A stretch of DNA of 64,000 bases from Candidatus Aalborgicola bjergmarkensis (GTDB lineage: Bacteria; Pseudomonadota; Gammaproteobacteria; Burkholderiales; Burkholderiaceae_C): positions 248,001 to 312,000 of the forward strand of contig JADJFE010000008.1 of assembly GCA_016708725.1 (NCBI GenBank), read 5' to 3'. Every line of letters begins with the position of its first letter. Positions within the stretch are counted from its first letter, which is position 1. The position numbers and the translations under genes were made by a program. A model generated the notes under the pieces. That model ran no database searches and was not told the DNA's origin. It saw only the letters and a list, made by a program, of their open reading frames with translations. Of the stretch, positions 1 to 11,200 are shown piece after piece.

Positions 1-381
1 GGCGGACAGGTTTACGGTTTTTTTGGTGATGACGCTTGCGGTGTCGTCTACGTAGGTGATGGTGTAGTTGCCGGTTGTGTTGGCGTTGCCGGTGTCCTTG
101 ATGGTCAGGCTGGAGGGGCGCACGGTCTTGCCGGTGCCCACGTCCTTGTTGAGATAGCTTTGCGTTGCCGCTGCGTTCACACTGTCGTCAGTGGCCAGTG
201 TGCCCACGGTGGCGCTGCCGGTGGCATCCCCCTGAGTAAGGCCGCCGTCGTAGGTTTTGGTGAGGGCCGCTGCGGTGACGGTGAGGGCCAGCGGGTTGAT
301 GGTGCTGACCGTGTTGTCGATGTAGGTAATGGCGTAGTTGCCGGTCATGTCGGCGTTGCTGCCGTCCTTGATGGCCAGACC
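1..381 (-). pseudogene. Detached 3' part of the TpsA1 adhesin gene (YDG repeats)
   Basis: The minus strand is open across the whole stretch and runs off the window edge. It encodes YDG/MBG-type repeats: the motifs KTYDGG, TGNYAITYIDNT and TGNYTITYVDDT match the repeats of the large adhesin at 2209-11439. The frame begins with GLAIKDGS, where the large gene ends with ASGLT followed by a stop, so this is the same gene continued beyond an inserted element. The fragment has no start codon or promoter of its own and is unlikely to be translated. The original adhesin therefore exceeded the 3,076 residues still attached to the start codon. Confidence in the homology is high. Whether a C-terminal domain lies outside the window cannot be seen. 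Confidence 0.85.
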
Positions 382-2211
382 TAGGCTGTCCAAAAATGCT
401 TCAAAATAACCAATTTCTTTCCCCCAAGAAATGGCCCTACTTGCCCGAACAAGAAAACGTCGTTCTTCGTTTTATGATCTCTCGTATTGTTACTGGAACA
501 TCATCATGAGTGAAAAGTCAAAGCTGCACAAGAGTCGAGAGGTTTGGAAAAAAAAGCGATTGATCGTGCCACCAAAGTGCGTGCGATTCGTAAAGAAATC
601 CGGCGACTAAAAAAGAACGAGATAAATTTAAAGGGGAGGCCAAGGCAGCCAAAGCTGAATTGGCGAAACAAGGCAAGCAAGCAGTAGCGTGCATCCAAAA
701 CAAAGTGGATGTTGTTTTCCTTGTTTTGTGCTTGTTCCTCTCAGCACGAATCGGATTCCGTGCAATTGCAAGAGTGTTGGCCGTGCTTGCCCCCCTACCT
801 TGGTCTGCTGAAGACACCTTGTCCACAAACGGTCAGCAACTATGTATCCCGTCTATCCATCGCAAAAATGCAAACGTTCGTCCAATCCCTTGGCAACGCT
901 GCTGGGGGTGCAATGCAAACGGTTTGGCTTATTGATATCAGCATAGGACTGGGCTCGGGGAAGATACTCAGCGTACTGGCATTGAATCTCAGGCACCATG
1001 AACAAAATGAGTATGCGCCAGGATTGGCGGATGTTCAGTGTGTCGCCACCGCTGTTGAGGAATCCTGGAATGGCGAAACGATTGCCGAATTTTTACGCAA
1101 AGTATTTGCCAAAGTGGGATTTTTTCCCGCTGCTTTCCTCAAAGACGGCGGAACCGATCTTGAAAAGGCCATCCGCTTGTTGAATGAACAAGGGACATCC
1201 CTTGAGTGCATCGACGATCTCTCCCATATGGTTGCCAATCTTTTCAAGCACGAATATGCAGAGGATCCGTTGTTTAACACCTTCATCACAGCCTGCGGCC
1301 AAGTGTCCAAGAAACTCAAACAGACGATCTTGGCATGCCTTGCACCTCCGAAGGTCTCGACCAAAGCCCGCTTTATGAACTTGCACCGTTTGGTCGAATG
1401 GGCGGACAAACTGCTCAAACATGTGCCGCAAAACCAGGCTGAAGACGCACCGATGTTAGCGAAATTAAGAGCAAGCTTGGATCAATTGCCCGAGTGTGAG
1501 CCGTTTATCAAACGATTCCTTCGCGATGCAAAGTCGATGCTGGCATGTCAAAAAATCCTCAAACAAGAGGGGTTGAACCTTGCAACCTACGCGCAATGTC
1601 AGAAGTTGATTGAGGTCATGCCCGCATCCTCTTCGATACGAATCGGTTTTACTGATTGGGCAAAGTCACAGTTGGAAATTGCCAATAGGCTGGGTTGAAT
1701 CAAACGGGTTTGCCCATCAGCACCGATGTCCTTGAATCACTGTTTGGTGTAGGCAAGCGACTGGGAATGGGGCAAGTGAAGGATGCTGATCGAATCGCTT
1801 TTCACCTACCAGCACTGTGCGGAACATTGACGAAACAGGATGCGCAAGATGTTGTTGATATCACGGTTGCGAAACATAAAGAGGTGATCGGATGTGTAGA
1901 TTCGTTGAGCAAACAACGTCGAGATGTATTGCCAAATCCAGGGAGTTTGGAAACCTTGGCGAACAATCCTGGACGACGCCACCTTGTCCTCATCCCGGAT
2001 ACTGAATCTTGGTCAGAACCTCCCGCCCAATCTATATCTGTAAGCGATTTGCCTGCCATCAGCGCAAAGTTTCCCAATGCACCGTTAAGCGATTTCGGTA
2101 CATTTTGTTTTTCGTCGTTGAAGAAATTATTTGACGCACTTCCCCTCGGCGGCGGGTGGTTACAGGGGGCCAAAAGTTGGGGAAAAACTTAGGGTAAGTT
2201 TGGACGAATCA
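382..2211 (+). mobile_element. Decayed insertion sequence inside tpsA1
   Basis: The segment interrupts the reading frame of the adhesin. Near its ends lies a short inverted repeat (GTCCAAA at 388-394 and its complement at 2199-2205). The flanks carry GGCCAGACC (373-381) and GGTCAGACC (2212-2220), which may be a 9-bp target duplication with one mismatch. The caveat is that this string also occurs in the adhesin's own repeats. The plus strand codes for a broken transposase. The family was not identified. The stop codon that ends the upstream adhesin part (TGA at 2209-2211) is created by the element's end. Confidence 0.75.
506..2192 (+). pseudogene. Broken DDE-type transposase of the element in tpsA1
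   Basis: Reading starts at ATG 506 (MSEKSKLHKSREVW) with a basic, coiled-coil-like N-terminus. It changes frame at least twice before 709, then runs as a 329-residue frame to a stop at 1698, and resumes as a 165-residue frame to 2192. A DDE-like triad can be proposed: Asp in VWLIDISIG, Asp in FLKDGGTDLEKA and Glu in STDVLESLFGVGKR, in the expected order. The last lies in the final frame, so no single frame holds the whole active site. I do not recognise the IS family. The protein is very unlikely to be functional. Confidence 0.65.
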
Positions 2212-5200
2212 GGTCAGACCCGAGGCACGCACGGATTTGCTGGCAGTGCCGATGTTTTTGTCGGTGAAGGTCACGCTTGCAGCAGCATTCACCACGTCTT
2301 CCCCTATCAATGTTCCTACGGTTGCGCTGCCGCTGGCACTGGTGGTGCCGTCATAGGTTTTGCTGGCAAAGGGTGCGGTGACATCCAGGGGAGCTTTGGC
2401 AATGGTGCTGGCGGTGTTATCCACGTAGGTGATGGCATAGTTGGCCGTCATGTCCTGGCCAAAAGCATCTTGCAGGTACGCCCCCGAGGCTTGCACGGTG
2501 CGGTTGCTCGTTCCGGCGTTTTTGCTGGTGAAGACGAGAAATGCTTCCTTGCTGACGGTGTCACCCGTAGCCAGTGTGCCCACGGTGGCATTGCCGCTGG
2601 CAGCGGTGGTGCCGTCATAGGTTTTGACGACGATGGGGGCGGTGACGTTCAGGCTTTTGGTGGTGATGGCGCTGGCCGTATCGTCCACGTATTGAATAGC
2701 GTAGTTGGCCGTCATGTCGGCGTTGCTGCCGTCTTTGATGGTCAGGCCGGATGCTTGTACGGTTTTGCCGGTAGCAACATGTTTGTCGAGGTAATTCAGT
2801 GTGGCAGCGACGTTTACGCTGTCGGTGGCGGCCAGTGCGCCCAAGGTGGCACTACCCGGTGCGCTCAGGGTGCCGTCGTAGGCTTTGCTGGCAGTGGGCG
2901 CCGTCACGCTCAGTGGCAGCAGGGTGATGTCTGCGGCAGTCGCGCCGCTTGCCGCTACGCTGTAGTTGGCCCCGTCGGTGCCGGACAGGCTCACGCTGCT
3001 GATGGTGATGGCTTTTTGGCTAGCGGCCATCTTGTCGGCAAAGGTGGCGGTGCGGCTGATGGTGAGTACGTCGCCCGCTACGCGGTCATCGTCGGTTGCT
3101 ACGGTGGCAGCGGTGGTGCCGTCGTAGGGCTTGTTGTTGCCGGTGTAGACCACGTTGAGGGCGCGTTGTGCGATGTCGGCACTGGCGCTGGCTGTGGCGG
3201 CTACGCTGTAGTTGGCCCAGTCAGCGCCGGTAAGCGATACGCCGGTGATGTCAATGGGTTTGGCATTCCCGGCGTTCTTGTTCTGAAAGTTGGCGGTTCT
3301 GACGATGTTCAGGTCATCGCCGCTCACGCGGTCATCGGCGGTGGTGACGCTGGCGCTGGTGCTGGCGTCGTAGGTTTTATGGATGCCGGTGTAGGTGACG
3401 GCCAGCGTGCGCTGGTTGATGGTGCCGTCGGTATTGGTCTGATTGCCCGCAGTGAGGTAGTAGTTTGCGGCCTTGGCGCCGGAGAGCGCCAGGTCGTTGA
3501 AGGTGTAGCTTTTGCCGGTGCCCGCGTTTTTGTCGGCATAGGAGCCGGTGCCGGTGATGGCAACTTCGTCGCTACTGTATTTATTCGCAACGTCTACGGT
3601 GGCACCGCTCATGCTGGTGGTGCCGTCGTAGGTTTTGCTGGCACCAGTCACGCCAACACTAACCGGGCGCTGGGTGATGGTCAGGTTACCGTTGCTGGTG
3701 GTTTGGCTGTTGAAGTTGGTGCCGGTCTTGGTGAAGTTGCTCACGGTGATTGCCGCTGCGCCAATGTTGGTGCCCGCGCTGGCCGCTGTGCTGACATCGA
3801 AGCCGCCGGTGGTGCCATTGCCATCGTCGTAGGTGTAGCTGTTGCCGCTGGTATTGACCAGGGTGAGGGTGCGGATGCCGCTGTTGTCGGTGCATCCGAC
3901 CATGCAGTATTTGGCCTGCGTTGCGGTTAGTGCTGGCAGGGCATCGCCATAGACTTTGCTCTGGTTGGCTACGCTGATGAGCAGGGTATCGGCTGGGACG
4001 ATGGTGAAGTTGCCGTTGGTCGTGCTGATGGTGTAGTTGCTGCTGGTGGCTGAGGGTGCAAGTACGCCGGGGTAGCTTCCGGCAGCAGAGTCACCGCCGC
4101 TGCGGATGACTTGCGGGCTGGTCAGTACCGATTCGGTTTCACCGTTGACAAAGCCGCTGTAGCGCGCAGTAAAGGTGGGGTCGCTGTCGAAGACGATTTT
4201 GGCGGCATCGTTGGCCGTCACGGTCAGCGCGGCTTTGGTGATGTTGGCGGTGGTGGTGCCGCTGGCGCTCGATAGGGTGTAGTTGCCTGCTTCGGTTCCG
4301 GTGAGGTTGTAGGCGAGATTGACGGTTTTGCCGTTGGCGGCGTTGGCATCGGTAAAGATGCCGACTTGGGTCAGGCTTACGCTGCCCGTGTCCGCTCCTA
4401 GCACGCCGGTGAGTGCGCCGCCGCCGGAGAGGCTGGCGCTGGTCAGTCCATCATAGACCTTGTTGGCTGCCGTGGGTGCGGCGCTGACGCTGATCGAGAG
4501 CGGGTTGATGGTTCCGCTGTTGGCGCTGGCATAAGCGATGCTGTAGTTGCTTGATCCGCTGAGGGTGGCCGCTGAGGGGGTGACGGTTTTGTTGGTACCG
4601 GCGTTTTTGTCGGCAAAGGCCAGGGTCAGAGCGCTAAGGGTGTCGCCAGCAACGATGCCCGCTGCGGTGGCGACACTGATCAGGTCGCCTGGCTGTGTGG
4701 TGTAGGTGGATGCGCCGTCGTAAGTTTTGCTGATGGCAGGCGCCGTCAACACGATGGGCTTTTGCCCGATGCTCAAGATGCCGGTGGTGCCGCTGCCCAG
4801 GGTGTAGTTGCCAATGTCCGCGCCGGTGATGGCGCTTACCTTCTCGTCATAGTTGCCCACCGGTGTGTTCGCAGCGGGTGTGACGACGGTGGACGTGCCG
4901 GTTTGATAGACGGTGACGGTAGGGGCAATTGCATCACCTGCGACGGTGTTGCTCAGGCGGCCCAGTCCCGGTATGGCGGTGGTGCCATAGGTGCTGCTGG
5001 CGTTGTCCACGCTCCAGGTGATGGGCCGGGCGGTAACGACTCCGTTGCTGCCATTGAAGGTAGTAGCGCTGACAAAGTAGTTGGCAGCGCTGGTTCCAGT
5101 GAGGTTCAGGTTGGAGAGGGTGTAGTCTTTGCCGGTTCCCACGGTCTTGGTGGTGTAGCTGCCAGTGCCGTTCACCATCACATCGTCGCTGCCGACTTTG

Positions 5201-8200
5201 TTGGACACGGCAACGCTGCCGCTGGCATTGGTGTTGCCGTCGTACACCTTGCTGGCCGTGCCCGCGCCCAGGGTAGCGCCAAGCTGCGTGACCGCCAGGC
5301 TGCCGGGCTGTGTGAGCTGGCTGGTGAAGTTGGTGCCGGTTTTGGTGAAGTTGGTAAGGGTTACAGAGTAGTTGTTGACGTTGCTGTTGGTCAGTGCGCT
5401 GGTGGCGACGGTAAAGCCGCCGGTAGTGCCAAGGCTGTCGTCGTAGGTGTAGTTGCCAGAACCTGTGTGCGTGAGTGAGACGTTCTTTATCACATTGCCC
5501 GCTGTGAGGTATTTGGCGCTGGATGCGAGGCTCAGCGTGGGGTTGGCGCTGCCATAGACCTTGGTGCTGTTTCCCAGCGTGACCAGCAGGGTTTCGGCGG
5601 GTACGATGGTGAAGTTGCCGTTGATGGCGTTGAGAACGTAGTTGTCTGCGGTGAAGGTGGGCACCAGCACGCCGTGGTAGGTGGCGGCTGCGGTTTGGGT
5701 GCCGGTGCGTGAGACGGATTTGCTGGTGAGCGCCGTGGCATCTTCGCCGTTGACAAAGCCGCTGAAGGTGTAGGTAAAGGTCGGGTCGCTATCTGTGAGC
5801 AGCTTGTAAGCGTCCTGCGCCATCATGGTCAGCGTGGCTTTGTTGATGGTGCCGCTGCTGCCGTTGCTCCAGGACAGGTTGTAGTTGCCCGCATCCGCGC
5901 CTGACAAGGCCACGGTGCCCTGGTTGATGGTTTTGCCACTGCCCGCACCGGCATTACTCCACACCGGGCTGCCTGCAACCGCCACGCTGTCGCCGCTGAT
6001 GAGTCCAACGGCGCTGCCATAGCCTGTGATGCCATTGGTCATGTTGGTGGTGCCGTCGTAGGTTTTACTGAGGCTGCTGGTGCCCGCCAGGGTGACGGTC
6101 TTGGCGGTGATGGTGCCGGTGCTGCTGGCGGTGCCGGTGGCCGCACCGCTGGCAAACTGGTAGTTGCCGGCTTTGCTGCCGCTTTTGGTGATGCCGGTGA
6201 TGTTGACGGGTTTGCTGGTGCCTTTGTTTTTGTCGGCAAAGGTGGCACTACCGCTGAAGCTGACGTTGCCGCTATCCGCGCCGAAGATGTTGCTGTTCCA
6301 GGCGCTGACGCTTGCCGAGGTGGTGCCGTCGTAGGTCTTGGCGGTGATGGTCGGGCTGGTGAAGCTCAGGGTGAAGGGGTTGATGACGACGCTGCCAGTA
6401 GCACCAGTGAGCGTGTAGTTGCTGGCTGCAGCGCCGCCCAGGGCCAAAGTGCCCATGCTGGAGAGGGTTTGGGTGCCGGCATCGGCGCTGCTGGCGGTAG
6501 CGCTGCCGCTGGTGAGCGTTACCACGTCGCTGCCGATGAGGTTGCTGGGCGAAAGGTTGCTGGAAGCTACCGAGGTGCTGGCCGCATAGGTCATGCTGCC
6601 AGTGAACGCCAGTGGCTTGACCGTGATGGTGACGGGGGCGTTGGCGACGTTGAGCGTAGGCAACTGGTAGTTGCTGGCAAGGCCACCGCTGCCGCCATCG
6701 GCTAAGGTGATGGCGGAAAGGTACTTGCCCGCAGTGGCCACGTTGGCGCTGCTGGCCTGCGCGCCGGTGTAGGTGAGCGTTTCGCTGCCCACGCCGGTGG
6801 TGACGGTAACATTGCCGGCCTCGTTCGTGGTGCCGTCATAGACCTTGGAGGCCACCGAGAGACCGACGGTTTTCTTACTGATGGCACCGGTGTTGTTGCT
6901 GTAGTAGGTGACGGTGTAGTTGTTGCCGCCATTGCCGTCATTGATGACCAGACCGGAGGCATTCACCGTCTTATTGCTACCTGCGTTCTTGTCTGTGAAG
7001 ACCAGCGTTGGCGCCGTGCCTATGGTGTCGCCGCTGCCCAAGGCGGTGGTATCTGTTCCCGAGCCACGGGTCGAGGCATAGACGACATTGCCGCTGGCGG
7101 TCAGGCCACCATCGTAGGTTTTGGTGATGCTGGGTGCGGTGGCGCTCAAGGCCAGCGGGTTGATGGTGCTGGTGGTGTTGGCCGTATAGGTGATGTTGTA
7201 GTTGCCCGTGACGTTGTTGTTGCTGCCGTCCTTGATGGTCAGGCCCGAAGGTGTTACGGTTTTATTGCCGCTGCCCACGTGTTTGGTATCGAATGCGAGC
7301 GTGGGCGCGGTATTCACGCTTTGGCCCGCCACAAAGGCGCTGTAGGTGGACGTGCCCGTGGCGCTGGTGCTACCGTCATAGGTTTTGGTGACAGCAGGTG
7401 CGGTCACGGTCAGGGCATAGGGGTTGACCGTGAAGTTATTGCTGCCCCAGGTGAGGCTATACGAACCGGCGCCGCCCGAAACATAAGTGAGCGCTAGCAG
7501 GTTGCTGGTGTTGTAGGCGTAGCTTCCGGCAGCGAGCGTGGTGGTCGCTGCGCTGCCCCAGTCCAGCGTGATGCAGCCGGTACAGCCGCTCAGCGAGTAC
7601 TGGCTGGAGAGCGACGGGTTGGCGTCGCCGTAGGTCTTGGAGAGCACGTTGACGTTGATGGTGACAGCGGTCGTCGGCACCATGCTTGAGAGATAGGGAT
7701 AGCCATTGTTGATGCTGGCACTCAATGCAAATTTACCGCTATTGAGCTTGGTGTAGTCGCCGAGTGCCGGGGAACTCATGAGTACGTTCGACGATTTCAG
7801 ATCGGCGTCGGAGATGGCGCCCCAACTGCCTGTTTGGTTGAGAGTGTTAACGGAAATAGTGTAGATATTGCTTGGCAATGTATTCAAGTAGGGAGAGTTC
7901 AGCACAGTCAGATTGACATTGTTGTTGGAGGCTGAAATCGTGCCGAACGCTGAACCCCGAGCCGCTGCCGTTACCGTGCCGGCACTGTAGTTATTTTGAA
8001 AAACGATACCGTCGCTGCCATCGGAGTAGAGATAGCCTGCCAAACTTCCAACATCGCCGTTCCCGGTAACGCTGCCGACGTTGTAACTGTCGGTGATGTA
8101 AATGTACGTTCCGGTCCCCGAGTCGCTCATCTCACCGACGATGCCGCCCACCCTGTTGGCTGTGGATGCGGAAATCGTGCCCTCGTTATAGGAATATAGG

Positions 8201-11200
8201 ATCGATCCTCGTTGCGATCCATTCATGTAGACAAAGCCGGCAATTCCTCCTACGCTCATGGCGCTACCGGCGGAGGGATAGGTGACGGTGATATTGCCCT
8301 TGTTGGCGGCGTAACTGATTTCCAGCCAATTCCAGCCATTGATGCCGCCGACGATTCCGCCGATTGAACCCGAGTAACTGGTGATGTTTCCGGTATTCTT
8401 GAGGTATTGCAGATAGGTGTTTGGCAGAAACGTCCCAGCGGTGATGCCGCCAAGAATGCCGCCGACCACGGATTCTCCGTAGATGTTGCCACTGTTGGTG
8501 GTGAAGTTTTGCGTGAAGATGCCATTGGGGTAGTCGGACGTTTGATTGATCGTAAACGCGTTGATGGTGGTGCCTTTAAGGCGGCCCATCACGCCGCCCA
8601 CGTGGGTGCCGAGCAGATTGGCGCTGCTCTTGTTGGCCACCGTGCCAGCGACGATCTGCCCCGAGTTCGAGGAACCGTAAATGCCAATGCTGTTCGTCCC
8701 CGCGTTGCCCCCCAGAATGCCGCCCACACTGTCGATGGTATTGGCGGCACCGGCCTTGGCGTTGACATAAGCGCCGTTGCTGCTGTCCAGCACGTTGAGT
8801 ATCGCGCCGTCGAGCTTGCCGACCAGGCCGCCGATATAGGACTTGGTCGTAGCGCCGCTATCCGATTCCACCGTCACGCTGGGCGTGCCCGAGACTGCCG
8901 GCGCGGTGAATACGTTCCCGACAAAGTTGGTGCCCCCGGTTACCCGCCCAACCAGCGCACCGATGTTGTTGCCACCGGTGATGGTGCCGCTGGTGATGCC
9001 GATGTTCTGGATCGTTGCGCCGCTGATGGTGCCGAACAGGCCCTGGTCGTCGCTGGTCGAAGTGCCGTTGGTGAGGTTTCCCAGCGTATGGCCGAGCCCC
9101 TCAAACATGCCGCTGAAGCTGGTCAGCGGCGTCCAGCTGCCGGTGAGTGCAAGGTCGTTGGCAAGGAAGTATTTGTTTGCGCCGGTCATGCCGGCGAGGC
9201 CTGCCTGATCGGTGATCTTGGTGTAGGCGCTGCCGCCAATGGTCAGTGCGCCGCTTGACGTCCAGTCGATGCGTCCGCTGAAGCTGCCGCCGCTCTGTTG
9301 CGTCTTCAGATAGCCGGTAGAACCGTTACTGAAGCCTGTGGTATTGGGGGTTAGCGTCAGTGCGCCGTTCCCGCTCACTGAAACGACGCTATTCACATAA
9401 ATGTGCTTGGAGGCCGTGAGCGTCAGGGTGTTGGCGCTCCAGCTCACGGGGTCGTTGATGAAGATACCGCCGGAATAGGTGGTGTTGGTATTCCCCGCCC
9501 CACCAAGCGAAGTCGTGGTGACGGAGCTGGTGTTGATATCGACGGTGATGCTGACATTGCCGCTTCCCAGCGCCGTGCCGAGCGCGGCGCCAGTGATGTC
9601 ACCGCCGGATGCGGCGACGGTGAAATCGTAAGGGTCCAGCAGCCACTCGCCCCCGCCGGTTTTGACGCTGGCGCTGTCGGTGATGCTCAGTTTGTGCCCC
9701 GAGGTCTCGACCTGGCCGCCTGTGCCGCCGCCCGCGCCGTTGGCTGTAATGTGGCCGGCGACGGTGGTCTGGCTGTCGGCCTTATGCACATCCGACCATA
9801 GCACCGCCGTCCCGCCCGCGCCGTGTTGCGTAGCGCTGACATCGATTTTTGCCCCGGCTTCCATGGTCACGGTGGTGGATTGGTGCAAGCCGCCGCTGCC
9901 CTGCCAGCCGCCGCCTACCAACACCGTGCCGCCGCCAGTGGCTCCCGTGGCTTCGAGCGTGCTGGTGCCGCCCAGCGTGAGATCGTCACCCGTGAGCGTG
10001 ATGGCCCCGCCTTGGCCCCTGCGGCTGTTGCTGCGCAAGCTGGTATTGCCCGTGAGCGCCACCAGCGGGCGGTCTTCGGGCGGGGCGGTGGGTGGGCTGT
10101 TGGGTGTCAGTGGGTCGGCATGGTGCTGGCTGACTGGGCGCAGGGTTTTATCGGCGCGAACCGTGATTTTTCCGCCCTGGGTGTCACCGGATGTGTCCAC
10201 ACGGGCATCGGCCAAGCTAATGCTGCCGCCAGCGGCCAGTTCCACGGTGCCGCCCTTGCCAGAGCCAGACGTGTCCGATGCTTCCACCTGTGCCGTTGCT
10301 TGCACGGCCAGCGTTTGGGTACTGATCAGTTGCACGGCTTGGCTGTCCGCTGCCAGACCACGCGCCAGAATCTCGCCATGCGCTACCAGGCTTTCAGCCT
10401 CTTTCACCAGCACGCTGCCGCCGGTACTGCCGCTCACATCAATGCTGCCGCTCAACTCCACCTGCGGCGCGCTGATTTCGACACTGCCACCGGCTTGCGT
10501 GGCGCTGCCTGCGGCGGTGATGCTGCCGGTGTGCTCGATCCGGTCGGATGCATCGAGCACAATGCGCCCGCCCCGGCTGACCAGACTGCTGGCGTCCAGC
10601 GTGCCGCTGTTTTTGATGACACCACCTTGCAGCTTGTTGGCCGCCTGGGCCGACAAGATGATCAGCCCGCCGGGGGCCAGCACCATGGATTTGTTCTCCA
10701 CCAGCGCTGCGATCAGGCTGGGTGCAACGGTAATACCGGCTAGCGTGTTGCCGCCTTCAATATGCAGGGTAACGGCCTCGCCGGAAGCTAGCGCCACAGT
10801 GCCTGCCTGGGCGATGATGATGCCTTGGTTGCGTACCTCGGGTGCCAGCAACGCAATGTAGCCACCCAGCGCCGCTTTGAGTTCGCCTTCATTCAAGACG
10901 CTGGCGGTGCTGCCCGCGCGCTCAAATTTGGCGTTGCCGGCCATGAAGTCGCTCAGGCCAATTTTGTGCGTGGTGGCTACCAAGCCTCCCACATCAACAC
11001 TGGCACCAGGGGCAAAATACACGCCGTTGGGGTTGCTCAAAAATACCTGGCCGTTGGCATTGATGCGCCCGAATATCTGGCTGGGGTTGGCGTCCTGCAC
11101 GCGGTTGAGCGTGACGCTGCTGCTGCCGGGCTGGTTGAAATTGACGGTGGCTGACTTGCCGACATTGAACGTCTGCCAGTCCAGCGCGGCACGGTTGCTG

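Noticed and set aside
2131..3930. A 599-residue plus-strand ORF inside tpsA1
   Set aside because: It is the complement of the YDG-repeat coding strand. Its Gly/Ala/Val-rich, repetitive translation mirrors the real minus-strand frame, and it has no ribosome site.
9662..10861. A 399-residue Pro/Ser/Val-rich plus-strand ORF
   Set aside because: It is antisense to the TPS-domain part of tpsA1 with no recognisable domain. Its composition is explained by the opposite frame.
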